Assembly (NCBI GenBank): GCA_014529385.2
Contig: CM043959.1
Span: forward strand, 55,901,253-55,965,252
Source of the DNA: Adiantum capillus-veneris
Lineage: Eukaryota; Streptophyta; Polypodiopsida; Polypodiales; Pteridaceae
Reading direction: 5' to 3'
DNA: 64,000 nt
Both the position numbers and the translations under genes were made by a program. Numbering within the stretch: position 1 is the first letter of the stretch; each line of letters begins with the position of its first letter. The notes under the pieces are model-generated. The model saw only the letters and a program-made list of their open reading frames with translations, did no database searches and was not told where the DNA came from. Positions 10,661-22,470 of this stretch are shown one piece after another.

Positions 10661-12666
10661 GCGTCAGCCATTGCTACTGTCCCTTTGTTAAATCTGATGG
10701 GCATTCCCCTGTTTCCAAAAAAATGCATGATGTCAGGCAAGGCATCACTGCCTTGAAATAGAGGGAGCTTTAGTTTTATTGCTCCAACCACCACTTCCTG
10801 TAGTCTTTCACTTGCTAGGGCATCTGCTTCTTGGTTTTGAGCCCTTGGGATATGGTGTATTTGAACTTCTTCAAACTTACCCAACAAGGTTTTTACACCA
10901 CTTAAGTGAGTCCTTAAACTAGGATTCTTGCATGTCCATGCTCCATTTACTTGCCTTACCAGATGTAGAGCATCCCCAAATACATTAAGGCGTTGTACAC
11001 CTTGCGAGACGCACCATTGTAGACCCTTGGTTAGTGTAGCATACTCGGCTTCATTGTTAGAATGTGAATCTAACAATTGGCCCAACGAAAATACCTTTGT
11101 CCCTTTGTCATCAAAGACCACTATGCCTGCAGCTGCTTTGTCGGACGCTCGCTTGTAGGCTCCATCAAAGTAGAGAGAGTATGCTCCTTCTACCATCGGT
11201 GGTACTGGAGGTAATCGGAATTCTCCTTCCTTAGATTGCTTCTCCTTCCTTTCAAAGACTTGGTAGGTCATGAGTCCCCCCAAACTTGCCCTTGTCGTGC
11301 TTTCTACCTGTACCGTGTAGTCAAACTCTTGCAAACGAACTAGCCATTTAGTAATTCTAATAGACACATCCATGTGTTGTACAACATAGGAAAATATTTC
11401 ATCCGTGGTTAAAATCACAAATTGCTTAAGCAGCAAATATGACCTAAACTTTGTAGTTGCAAATCTAAGAGCTAGGACTAAGTGTTCCACATGGGTGAAA
11501 CCTTTCTCTCCTGCTGTCATCATACGAGTAGAGAAGTAGATTGGCCTCATGAAAGATGTCATCGTATCCTTTTGGAGTAGCACAGCCCCCAATGAGTCAT
11601 CACCAACACTTGAGGTGACATAGAATTTTTCATTCCACTTAGGTGGTGAGATAGTTGGCAGAGTGGCTAAGACCTCCTTTACCTTGTTGTAGTGATGTTC
11701 CCTGTCCTCGTCCCAAGTGAAAGTTGATCTTTGAGTGAGTTGTTGCAGTGGTAGAACAAGTTGTGATAGTAGATGTATGAATCTACTTAAATACCTCACC
11801 TTCTGTAGAAAAGAGACCAGTTGATGTGCGGTCATTGGTGAAGGTAGGGCTATGAGTGCGGACACCTTACTTGGGTCGGCGTTGATACCTCTTGCTGAAA
11901 TTTCATGGCCTAGTAGAATGACTTTACTCTCCCCAATGTGACATTTATCCACATTTAATTGCCCACCTAGGCTCTGCAACCTGGCCAAACCTTCAGTTAC
12001 CTTTTCTAAATGTGAAATACGGGAGCTATATATACAAAAATCATCAATGAACACTCTTATGGATGTTCCAAACAACGGTTGAAAAACATATGTGACATAT
12101 CTTTGGAATGTGGCAGGTGCATTTGTGAGACCAAATGGCATAACCCTGTATGCAAAACAACCCCATGGCGTGATAAAAGTGGCTTTTAGCTGATCTTCCA
12201 AGGCTATGCGTATTTGAAAGTATCCAGAATAACCATCACAGACGGTATAGCATTCAAAACCCGCTACTTCATTCAGAATTTCATCCAAGAAAGGGAGAGG
12301 AAAGTGGTCTCTCTTTGTAGCTGCATTTAGTGGTTTGTAGTCAACACAGACCCTCCACTTACCATTCTTTTTAGGCATCACCACTACGGGTGACACCCAT
12401 TCTGAGTTTTCTACAGGATAGATGAATCCCGCCTCCAGTAGTTTCCTTACCTCGGCCAAAAGTGCCTTTTCTTGTATGACCCCCAGTCGTCGTAGCTTTT
12501 GCACAACTGGTTTTACCCCTTCCTTCAGCTTAATATGATGTTCCACCACTGTAATGCCTGTGATTCTCTCATAGTTGTCAATGAACAGGTTAGGAAATCC
12601 CATCAACATTTGCAAAAAACTATCTTTCTCCTCAAGTGTTAATTCCGTAGACAACATACCCTTCAA
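10630..12666 (-). CDS. pol: element C reverse transcriptase, RNase H and second RNase H
   Basis: About 678 codons open. RT motifs in order: YPVENSEWVSPVVVMPKK, WRVCVDYKPLNAATKRDHFP, YSGYFQIRIA, MPFGLTNAPATFQ and the catalytic block FIDDF (the usual aromatic at the front is I). The connection and first RNase H follow (TSSVGDDSLGAVLLQ, ILTTDE). From about residue 500 a second RNase H has DGAYK, NNEAEYA, GDALHLV and QNQEADALAS, giving a D-E-D-D set. The gag stop TGA at 12665-12663 overlaps the beginning of this frame; the first ATG is near 12657, so pol is probably reached by frameshift or reinitiation. Comparable pol proteins run straight into integrase, which here needs a shift. Confidence 0.9.
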   Translation of the reverse strand: MKGMLSTELTLEEKDSFLQMLMGFPNLFIDNYERITGITVVEHHIKLKEGVKPVVQKLRRLGVIQEKALLAEVRKLLEAGFIYPVENSEWVSPVVVMPKKNGKWRVCVDYKPLNAATKRDHFPLPFLDEILNEVAGFECYTVCDGYSGYFQIRIALEDQLKATFITPWGCFAYRVMPFGLTNAPATFQRYVTYVFQPLFGTSIRVFIDDFCIYSSRISHLEKVTEGLARLQSLGGQLNVDKCHIGESKVILLGHEISARGINADPSKVSALIALPSPMTAHQLVSFLQKVRYLSRFIHLLSQLVLPLQQLTQRSTFTWDEDREHHYNKVKEVLATLPTISPPKWNEKFYVTSSVGDDSLGAVLLQKDTMTSFMRPIYFSTRMMTAGEKGFTHVEHLVLALRFATTKFRSYLLLKQFVILTTDEIFSYVVQHMDVSIRITKWLVRLQEFDYTVQVESTTRASLGGLMTYQVFERKEKQSKEGEFRLPPVPPMVEGAYSLYFDGAYKRASDKAAAGIVVFDDKGTKVFSLGQLLDSHSNNEAEYATLTKGLQWCVSQGVQRLNVFGDALHLVRQVNGAWTCKNPSLRTHLSGVKTLLGKFEEVQIHHIPRAQNQEADALASERLQEVVVGAIKLKLPLFQGSDALPDIMHFFGNRGMPIRFNKGTVAMADAEGHKVSTHQ

Positions 12667-14684
12667 CCTACTTCCTCCTGGCCAGGTGATTTTCTCTCCT
12701 CTTCATTGGGTTTCCCTTTTGGTGATGGATCACCAGTTGTGCTTACCCTTTGTGGATCCTTCATAATGATACCCATCACATCAATGGAACTGTCACTTTC
12801 GTCGGTGGATGTGGTCTCCTCCTCAGAACTGGAAAATTCGCTAGTGGTTTCATCTGCCGATGTTTCCAGATTCATTTGCTTCTGCTTGCCAATCCTCATG
12901 TCGTAGTAGATTGTCTCCCCTTTCTTACCGGTCATGCGTAGAAGGCCAGTACCCCAGTCCTGCTTTGCCTTCATGGCCATCAACCATGGACTTCCCAAAA
13001 TTAGTGGATAGCCCTCCCCCTTAGTAGGCATTACAAAAACATCTACCTCTACCTCAGTGTTGAAAGCTTTGATTTTCACGGCACTTACCACACCCACACA
13101 CTTTACTTTTGCGTTGTTTGCCATCTTTGCCTTGCGTGGAGAAGGCCTGTCAACCTCGAGCCCTAATCGAAGCATCATAGCTTCGCTCATTACACAGATT
13201 TGTGCACCTCCATCAATGTAGGTGTTTCCAACCCTCTTTCCTTTTATGTTTACGTCGACAATTGGAAGGATGTCATCCATGTTGCATCCCGAAATTGCTC
13301 CGGCTACCTTTGTTTTGGAGCGTCTTGTACTTACCATTTTAGACCATTGTCGCCTTACTTTAGGTACAAGATGTAGCAGCTCTGGCCATGTAATCTTCGG
13401 TCCTTGCTCTGCCACATCCAATGTTAGATCATAGGGCTTTGAACTTTCCCCTAGCTGGAAGTCGGTGATGCCCAATTTCCGTCGTGGCCTGGATGGCCTC
13501 TTGCTAGTTTCTCCTCTCATGCTTCTCTCATCATCTGATTGTGTAGCTTTCTCCCTCCTAGCTCTTTTCACATTCATGGCTTCAAGTGGTTCTAAAAAGG
13601 TTACCTTCTCCTTACCCTTGTCCCTCTCCTTTGCTCTGGGTGGATCCACTACTACGGCTTTTCCTTTCTCTTCTAGCCTTATGATGTTTACAGGGCGATC
13701 AGGTGGTGGGGCTGGTGGAAGAGGTGGGATGGATGCTTGTAGTGGTGTCTGGGGTGGACGTAGAATTTGTGTTGGTGGGGGTGGTGCTCGGGGTGGGGGT
13801 GTTCTTTCTCTAGGGGGTGACAATTGGTTCCTCCTACCTCCTCTATTATAGTTTTGTCGTGGTTTGGGACAATAGTACATACCGTGACCATCTTCTCCGC
13901 AGTTGTAGCAATGATACTCCCTGCTTTGTCGTCGTGCTCTTCCAGGGTCTTGATCTCTTTCTTGACTCCTCCCTTGCTGTATTAAGTGGACAAACAAATT
14001 CTGCAGTTGGTCAGTAATATGGGCCAACATATCTTGTTGGTCATCTCTTACCCCAAGAGCCGGTGGTGGTGGTATGGTGGTTGTCATAGTTGCTGTTCGA
14101 CGCGATGTTCCTGCTTCTGTTGACTCGGTTTCTTTGGATTTCATTTGCAGCTTCTTGTCCTTAAGGCGAGCAATCCCAACGGCTAACTCGTACCTAGTTG
14201 GGAATCTACCTTTCACCTTCTCCTTGAGAAGCGGCCATAAGCCATGCGTGAACCGATCGTTTTTTAGGAGATCGGGTGCAGCTTCCCCCCTTGCCAGTGA
14301 CTCAACCCACCGTTCCCACAAATCCACAATTTTGGACTCATAGGTGGCATATTCTAAAAGACCCTCCTGCTTCAAGTCTCTCAACTTGTCCCACAACTTT
14401 TCTGAAGTGGTACCTCCCCCAAAGCGCCTCTTAAAAGCGGTTTTTAAGGGTTCCCAGTCATCCTTGGTTGCTTGTGGAAGTGCATTGTACCATGATCTAG
14501 CTTCTAGCTTCATGAGATGCTTAAAGATTCTAACCCGGGATTCATCCGTATGTTTGTTTCTCACTACACATGCTACTTCAAAGTCATCTAGGAAGTCTGT
14601 TACCAAATCCTCCCCCTTCTTTCCTTTAAATGTTGGAAATGCTACACTTGCCATGATTACTGAGAGAGAGCTAGAAAGACACAC
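12663..14684 (-). CDS. gag: element C gag with aspartic protease
   Basis: 673 codons without a stop. The N-terminal third is the gag helical domain (FLDDFEVACVV, SWYNALPQATKDDWEPLK, RFTHGLW). A zinc knuckle CYNCGEDGHGMYYC follows at about residue 265, then Pro-rich and charged linkers, then a retroviral-type protease with DGGAQICVMSEA as active site (DGG in place of the usual DTG/DSG) and LILGSPWL near its end. The tail is acidic and Ser-rich. Gag forms the particle, the knuckle binds RNA and the protease cuts the polyprotein. The start ATG at 14684 is followed at once by the gag domain and lies past a leader with small frames. Confidence 0.9.
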   Translation of the reverse strand: MCLSSSLSVIMASVAFPTFKGKKGEDLVTDFLDDFEVACVVRNKHTDESRVRIFKHLMKLEARSWYNALPQATKDDWEPLKTAFKRRFGGGTTSEKLWDKLRDLKQEGLLEYATYESKIVDLWERWVESLARGEAAPDLLKNDRFTHGLWPLLKEKVKGRFPTRYELAVGIARLKDKKLQMKSKETESTEAGTSRRTATMTTTIPPPPALGVRDDQQDMLAHITDQLQNLFVHLIQQGRSQERDQDPGRARRQSREYHCYNCGEDGHGMYYCPKPRQNYNRGGRRNQLSPPRERTPPPRAPPPPTQILRPPQTPLQASIPPLPPAPPPDRPVNIIRLEEKGKAVVVDPPRAKERDKGKEKVTFLEPLEAMNVKRARREKATQSDDERSMRGETSKRPSRPRRKLGITDFQLGESSKPYDLTLDVAEQGPKITWPELLHLVPKVRRQWSKMVSTRRSKTKVAGAISGCNMDDILPIVDVNIKGKRVGNTYIDGGAQICVMSEAMMLRLGLEVDRPSPRKAKMANNAKVKCVGVVSAVKIKAFNTEVEVDVFVMPTKGEGYPLILGSPWLMAMKAKQDWGTGLLRMTGKKGETIYYDMRIGKQKQMNLETSADETTSEFSSSEEETTSTDESDSSIDVMGIIMKDPQRVSTTGDPSPKGKPNEEERKSPGQEEVG

Positions 14685-14737
14685 TGCTTAACTTGCAAAA
14701 GTTTTTTTCTTCTTTACAAGGAGGCGTGTATACCCTC

Positions 14738-15439
14738 TTATACTAGGACATAGATTAAAACTTCAAACGGTACATTGCCTTGTACCAAAGGTAAGACAAA
14801 TGGCTGATCTGATGCCAGAACCTCAAAAAACCGCTCCCCACCCAGCATGGTGTCAATGACCTGCTGGTAGTGAGCCTTCAAATCCAGTATTACCTTGATT
14901 GAGCGTACACGTGTTGGTATGTGTGATTTGTCTTGAGGTAGGTTGTACTGATTCATGTGAAGCTTAGAGGTGCTTAGTCACTGTCCAAGCTTGTGGGAGG
15001 GGGTGGTGTTCTTTCCTGAAACAAACTCAATAGATCCCTAGTTTCTCTAGTGAGAGTGTGAGCCAATGATTCTGTTATCTGTGCTGCAGCATCAGGTGCC
15101 ACTTGAAAACTGACTGTGATAATTACCTCGGTGACTTGAGTTACCCGATTCTCAAAGTAGAATAGTGTTGATTCTCTATTGTGTAGAGCTCCTTCCATTT
15201 TGTTGTTGTGGGTTGGTTGTAGGTTGCGGACATGGTTTCGACCTTCTCCTTCTTCTTCTTGGCACTTGGCCTATGTATATCCACTGGGTTTGGCATGTTG
15301 GTTGACTCTCCCACATCAAATCGATTACCGTTACGCCTGGCACTCGAGCTTCGATGGAGATGCGGAGTTCGTCTAGTTGTGCTTGGAGCTCTTCTTCTTC
15401 TGTCGTCCAATTAGCAAATCCTGCTAGGCATTCATCCAT
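14738..15439 (-). other. element C leader with small open frames
   Basis: Between the primer binding site and gag are three short minus-strand frames: 15439-15176 (begins MDECLAGFANWTTEEEELQA, ends Arg-rich), 15198-14974 (helical, LTRETRDLLSLFQERTPPPP) and 14956-14738 (LDLKAHYQQVIDTMLGGERF). They overlap or abut in different frames and look like one former upstream protein broken by shifts. I know no family for them. Extra frames ahead of gag are known in some large Tat-like elements. Confidence 0.45.
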
Positions 15440-15491
15440 TCACAATAGTTTAGGGGTTTCAGTCTTGTAAACTAAAGGGTTTCATGAAAAG

Positions 15492-15511
15492 ATCCTCCGT
15501 GGGGGAACCAA
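15492..15511 (-). other. primer binding site of element C
   Basis: The minus strand next to the 5' LTR reads TGGTTCCCCCACGGAGGATC. Element D has a similar site, TGGTGCCCCCATTGAGGAGC, at 23011-23030. I cannot assign the priming tRNA. Confidence 0.65.
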
Positions 15512-15512
15512 A

Positions 15513-16602
15513 TGACGGGAGCAAAGCGAACCCCGAACCCCGACGGCCTGTAAAACACCAGGGACCGAATGGCGCGCCTTGAGCCTGTCATGGTAAAGCA
15601 AACAGGGGCACCACCTAGCTTCAGTGGCTAGGACGCAAACAACACACATGGTGATTGCGGTGATGGTGATGGTGTGGGTGTGTGTGTGTGCACTAGGCAC
15701 ACACAGTGCATAGTGTGTTCTTTGGTGATGTTGTGTGTGTCCTTAGTGTGATGGTGACCCCTCTTTATATAGGGGAGGAGGGGGGAGAAATTCTAGAATT
15801 TAGAAATGAAGAAATCATTATCTACATAGGCCATGTGACTGTGGGCCCCACTTGTCTGGCTGTGTGTATATGTGTCAGAACAGCAGTCTCATGAGAGAGA
15901 GACTAAGAGAGAGAGGTGGGTTGATGAAAAAAAGTGAGAGGTGACATGGAGAATAAAGTTATTACAAGAGGCAAGAGAGGGGAGTGTGTTCAGAGGTGAA
16001 TCTGTGTGCAGATGTGTGTGAACACAAGAAAAATCAGGTAACCACCGGGTGGGGATGGGTCTGTGGGTACTTTTTTCAGTGAAACTGAGTGTGTGAGTGT
16101 GGGGGAGATTATTTAGCTACAAGACAAGAGACATGGCGCCCTTTAGAGAGAGAGGGGGGTATTTGGGTCATGGGATATGATAGGAGAGAGAAAGAGGGGG
16201 TGGGGTATACTATTTTGGAAGATAGGGTAAGTTGCATGTGAGTTAGGGTGCATTATTGGTGAGTTATAATGCATTATTGGTGAGAGGTGGGGTAGCTTGA
16301 GGGGAGAGAGAAAGGAGAAAGGACAAGGGGAAGAGAGAGGGGGTTGACCTTTTGAGTGGAGGAGAGGAAAAGGGACACCCGGCGGGGCAACAGTGAAGAA
16401 AAAGGAGGCAAGGTGGGGATGGGCTACCCCGCAGGCATGAGGTGGCCTATTTTACCTTTCTTATATATTTACATAATCATACTTTATTTTTTTCTTACTT
16501 TTTCCAATGCCTTTTATCACTCCCTCCATAAGAGGGGGTTTTCATGGGGTGGGGACGAGAGAAGAGGGGTATGGGAGCTTGGCTTGTGAAAAGCCCCCAT
16601 CA
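15513..16602 (-). repeat. element C 5' LTR (1090 bp)
   Basis: Same ends and near-identical body as the LTR at 7817-9374, but missing about 470 bp at the junction near 15647 (ACACACATGG), and with a small duplication of CCCCGAA at 15531-15545. The minus-strand TATA box is at 15764-15771. Confidence 0.93.
15764..15771 (-). promoter_or_regulatory. TATA box, element C 5' LTR
   Basis: TATATAAA on the minus strand, about 250 bp before the LTR end; the likely promoter of the element C genomic RNA. Confidence 0.65.
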
Positions 16603-16614
16603 TCACTAGCATCT

Positions 16615-18451
16615 ATATACATGCTCTTTTCCTTATAGGTGAAGTAGATTCTCCTTTTAAGGAACTTCATGTTGGCATCCATGTGGTTGAGCCATGGTAC
16701 CCCTAGTATAACATCCTCATGTTGGAGAGATGAAAAAGTCTTCTTTGTCAGCCATGTGGTTGAGCCATGGTACCCCTAGTATAACATCCTCATGTTGGAG
16801 AGGAGAGATGAAAAAGTCTTCTTTGTCGACGTAGCTTTGGACATGAAGCCTCAAGTTTCCAATCAAGGGAATAACGGAGGCTTGCTTTCCCTTGAAATCT
16901 ACATCAACAATTACCATATCTCCCATCTTGAAAACTTGAATGCCCAACTTAGTGGCCAACACCGTTGATATGAAGTTGTGAGTAGAGCCAGGGTCAAACA
17001 AGATGAAAGAATCATGCCCCCTTACCTTTTCCCAAGCATAGGAAAGAGGTGATCCTTTGCAATGAGAATCCTCTTTTGAAGCTTCGATGGTGGAATCTCT
17101 AGGAGTCTCATTGCGGGAATTTCTCTTGGGGCAAGAACGATAGCCATGTCCTTGCTCCCCACACTTAAAACATTTGTGGTTCTTGCAAAAAGCTTCAAGC
17201 TCTTCAGGAGAGATTTTACTTTTATCTTTATAAGCTCCCTTCTCCTTGGACCGGTTGTTGTTGTTGGAATTGCCTTGGAATGAATTTTGGGCATGGGTTT
17301 CCCCCTTTTCATCACTTTTGTATTTCCTTTTCATGGGCTTGACATTCCTTCTAACCCCTTGTTGGAAATTGATGCGTGAAGCAACCATAGTATGGTGGAT
17401 TACTTCAATGATAGAACCAGACCGTTGGGAGTTGACATACTCGGCCATCGCTTCAGGTAATCCGGCACAGAATTTTTGCTTTTGGTTGGCAAAGTCTATC
17501 TTATGGAAGGTAATAGCCTTGAGATGTAAATCCCAAAACTTGTCCACATATTTGTGGATAGACTCATGGGAGAGAAAATTCAAACTCTATTGTTGGTTAA
17601 GCACTTTGTCCTTTGCATCGCTTGCAAGGAACTGCTTCATGATGGAAACTTGTAGAGTTTTCCATGTCTTTGGGGCTTCGCCGTTACCATGAAGGCTAGC
17701 CCACCATTGATTACCATATTTTTGGAAGTGCATAGCTACATGGTGTAGCTTGGAGTACTCTGTGAAGCCCTCTTCTCCAAAGGCTACATCAAATTGTTGG
17801 ATGAAGGCCAATACTTTGTCATTAGCACCAAAGGTGCCATCATAGGTGAGAAAAGAGATACTCTTCCCTCCCTCTTTGAGCTTCTTGAGCTCTTGGGACC
17901 TTCGCCATGCAGGGTGAGATTTGCGATGTCCTCCTCTCTTGTATTCTCTAGGAGAAGAGCTATTGCTTTTGTCGAAAGCGGAGGAAGGTGAAGAACAAGG
18001 AGAAGAGGGTGACCTCTTTCTTACCCTTTTTTTCCTTTGTTTCCTCTCTTCCCTTTTGGAATGACAAGGAGAAGGATTGTGGGTTGATTGTTTCCTCTTG
18101 GGAGGAGTTGGTGTTCGTCTAGACTACCATCTTCGTGGAGCCACATCTTCAGAGGAACTTAGGGATTCGCTCCTTTCTCGTTCTTTGGATTTCTCCTCTC
18201 TTATGGAGAGAGTCTTCTTTTGGGGGTCTCATCAAGAGGCCTCCTAATCTCTCTCTCCTCTTGGAGAGGAAGGGAAATCCCATAAGCACGAAGTTGTTGA
18301 GTAACTTCGGCTTACAAAGCAGGGTTGCCCATAGCTTGTTGCAACCTAGTAACAAGATAATTGACAAAATGGGGGCATCATCATTAGCACCTTCATGTGC
18401 AAAATCAAAGTTATTAATGTTCACTCTACTCTCTTGGTTATTGTCAGCCAT
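16615..18451 (-). pseudogene. gag: element B1 gag-protease
   Basis: Minus-strand pieces: 18451 start (MADNNQESRVNINNFDF), a charged linker to about 17880, 17811-17587 gag core (FGEEGFTEYSKLHHVAMHF, QWWASLHG), a TAG stop, then 17583-16717 in the same frame with FLSHESIHKYVDKFWDLHL, the knuckle CFKCGEQGHGYRSC and protease FDPGSTHNFIS with ILGVPWLNHM. DPG replaces the usual D[TS]G. A 73-bp tandem duplication (16681-16753 and 16754-16831) repeats the coding end of the protease (VPWLNHMADKEDFFIS). Not translatable in one piece. Confidence 0.78.
16681..16831. repeat. tandem duplication, 73 bp and 78 bp copies
   Basis: Two head-to-tail copies starting ATGTGGTTGAGCCATGGTAC; the second has an extra GAGAG. 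Element B2 has one copy (48869-48940), so the duplication arose in B1. Confidence 0.9.
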
Positions 18452-18885
18452 GTTAGTTAAACTTATGTATAGATTATTTTGTGCTTTGGTACCCTCAAAA
18501 ACCTTAGTTGCTACTATTTTTTACCTTTGAAAATCAGTTCTCAAGCAGCCACACTCATGGTTTATACACTGTTGATTGCAAAGATTAGTGGAGAGGGTCT
18601 AACATTGCTCAGTTCATTATGGTTCCTGTTGAGCTTGCTCATAGCTCAATAATGGTTAAGCCAAAGGCAAGCCCCAAGACGCTCCATTATTAAGACTATA
18701 GTTCCCAACGGTGTACCTCAAACTAAGTCCTTCTCAACCAAGATAATAGATCCCTGTCCCACACCCTATTGCAATGAACATGCCCAACCTTTCATGGACA
18801 ACTTAAGGACCTCTCTGTTGGGTATTCAAGCTGGGTTTAACATGTCAAGACCATAGTGGGAACTTCCTTTATAGCATACAGTCAC

Positions 18886-20381
<1,496 letters not shown>

Positions 20382-20402
20382 TCATCCCTGACAACGGCGC
20401 CA
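20382..20402 (-). other. primer binding site of element H
   Basis: The minus strand reads TGGCGCCGTTGTCAGGGATG, the canonical form found in many plant Ty3/gypsy elements, two bases from an LTR end (CCCACA). Confidence 0.8.
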
Positions 20403-20404
20403 AA

Positions 20405-21650
20405 TGTGGGACGCTTTTCTAACCTCACCAGCAAGAATCACGATTAATTTGTCAAACCATGGGACGAAGCTGACTCGACTAGTGCATAGAGGCTACAAGA
20501 GGTTGTCAATCTCTCGGAAAACAACTAACAACCTGCATCTAACTCAAGCTACACTCAAGTGACTGAAATCACTAAAAGCCAATCGCTCATCGACAAGCAT
20601 ATCACATCCGTAACAGCATCAAATGACATCCAAACGTAACGGAACTTCTAGGACAAGTTTATAAGACCTAAGCACACATGCTTATGATCTCAAACCCCAC
20701 TTTAGGTTAAGTTTCAAAATCACGATTATTAACAGCAGTGGATTTTTTACCTAGTCGTTTTTGACCCAGAATGCATCTAAATGCTTAGCAATGATGCCCC
20801 AATACCCCGCCTATGATTAGTTTTTGATTTAAAAGTGTAAATTTCTAGTTATGATGAAATTAGGCCGCGGGTCGTAGGCCGCGGGTTGGCGATGCCAAAA
20901 GCTACAAAATACTGTGAACTGCTTACGTCAATGCGTAGAGCTCTTACCTGCGGTTGCAATGCAACAAACGCAATTGCAATGCGACAACCCGGGAGGGAGT
21001 AGGAAGCGCGAGAAGGAGAGGAGTGAGCATTGTTAGCTCACGCTGTGTATTTCTTGTCCAAAACTTAATAAAATCTTTACAAAGTTGGCTTTTATACCTT
21101 AGCCAAGGTCTAAAATGTGTAATGTCTAGCGCCCAAGACCTTTGAGGCTCCACACTTATTGTATCTACAACCTAGGTACACTAGCTGACCTATGATTTAC
21201 ACCTTGGAACTCTTATTGATCCTGTAACACGTTACAATTATCACAATGGCTAAACAAATCGGGAAATTACAATACATGGCCATTTTGAAAAAATGTGAAA
21301 AGTGTGTAACTCCAATCTTCACTGCTTCTTTGTATTCATCCTTGATGTACATTTGTACGTCTTCGTCTTTGGTCTTTGGTTTTTAGCGACTTATGTTAAC
21401 TGACGTTGACTCAGTTATGTCAGCTAGATGCAGCAGGACGAAGTCAGGAGGTACTGCCAAGGGAAAAATTGGGTGATGTTTTTCACCTTTTTTGCGGCCT
21501 CAAATTGCAATCCCGGGGACTCGGAGTGCAGTGAGCACGAGGAAGTTTGAAGTTGAGATTCGGCTCTATCGGTTGCGATTTACAACTCCAAGGTCCGGTC
21601 ATCGGACAAGGCACTGACAGAGATTAAAATAAGCATTCAAAGGGATTTTT
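20405..21650 (-). repeat. element H LTR (far end uncertain)
   Basis: The plus strand begins TGTGGGACGC beside the primer binding site. A minus-strand TATA box (GGTATAAAAGCC, 21089-21099) supports an LTR promoter. No second copy is in the window, so the right limit is a guess between about 21.4 and 21.7 kb. Confidence 0.5.
21089..21099 (-). promoter_or_regulatory. TATA box of element H LTR
   Basis: The minus strand reads AAGGTATAAAAGCCAAC, about 690 bp before the LTR end. Confidence 0.55.
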
Positions 21651-22400
21651 CTATGAGGTTTTTGAAGTTTTTAAAAATTTGGAGGCCAACAACCCACAGG
21701 ATGCCACATGGCATCCCCATGGTCCCATATGCGGATGCGCAGCAGTCAAGTTTGGGGTATATGGCCAAGCGGCAACCCATTTGAGGGTATATCATTGAGG
21801 GGAAGCTCTCGTGGTTCACGGCGATGGCGAGCCCTTACGAGCGCTGCGAGCTGGCACTCTCGGTGGCGCACCGCCCAGTTGGGCATACTATGGCGGTTTT
21901 TCGCCAGTGAAGCGGCGCCAATTGCGGTGCGCCCGCATGAGAGCAGTCTCGCATGTGATGATGTGGCCGCCCAACAGGGGGCCTGATCCCACGGCTACTG
22001 GAGGGACCCTTTTAAAGGCCATTGGGGGAAGAGGCATTAGAGACCTTGCTAATGCCCCCCTCCCCGAGATGTGAGATAGGGGGAATGTCCCGCGATAAGG
22101 AAGCCGCCAGGCGTACAAGGCGAATCAAGCGAGCTCATTTCAAGGGCCGTCCGGGCAAAGCAAAGGCCAAGGCAAGAGCAAAGAAGAAGCCGGACAAAGG
22201 GTGGCCAAGGGCCAAAGAGGAACCAAAAGGGCGGTGCAAAGCTAGGCCCCCACAAAGAGGTAAAAATGAAGGATGAAAAATAAAAAATAAAAATAAAGAG
22301 ATGCCAAGGGGCAATAGCGATGTCGTTATTGCACCCCCTCCCCCAAGTGTAAAGAGAAGAAGAGAACAGATAGAGAAAAGCGGTGCCCCCTTCCCAAAAA
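21651..22400. other. GC-rich stretch without recognised gene
   Basis: Between the element H LTR and the element D promoter. The 22120-22260 part codes on the plus strand for a very Lys/Arg/Ala-rich string but has no family motif. It may be the start of the element D LTR; with no partner LTR this cannot be tested here. Confidence 0.35.
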
Positions 22401-22463
22401 ATGCCAAATTAGGGTACCAGATGGACCAATGGGAAGGAAATTTTCCAAATTGAAGACCCCCCT

Positions 22464-22470
22464 TATAAAA
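22464..22470 (+). promoter_or_regulatory. TATA box of element D LTR
   Basis: CCCCCTTATAAAAGTC about 540 bp before the presumed LTR end (near 23004, CTCTCCA). Confidence 0.55.

Larger units (their letters stand above)
7817..16602 (-). mobile_element. element C: nearly complete Ty3/gypsy retrotransposon with dual RNase H
   Basis: On the minus strand the order is 5' LTR (16602-15513), primer binding site, leader, gag-protease, RT-RNase H-second RNase H, integrase, polypurine tract and 3' LTR (9374-7817). Flanks share TCAC (TCACT if the LTR is taken to start at 7818), a target-site duplication. The host is element B1, whose two halves join without a gap when compared with B2. The second, archaeal-like RNase H after the usual one points to the Tat-like branch of plant gypsy elements. 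LTRs are nearly identical apart from one large gap, so insertion was recent, yet integrase is frameshifted. Confidence 0.93.
16603..18817 (-). mobile_element. element B1, right part (leader, gag, protease)
   Basis: A minus-strand Ty3/gypsy element related along its whole length to B2 at 47.3-51.07 kb: gag start near ATTGTCAGCCAT, a 5' leader with AGCTCAATAATGGTTAAGCC, and GAGGACCTCTCT near the end. Similarity ends at about 18817, short of the primer binding site, so the 5' LTR is missing. The left half lies across element C (7561-7816). Confidence 0.8.
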
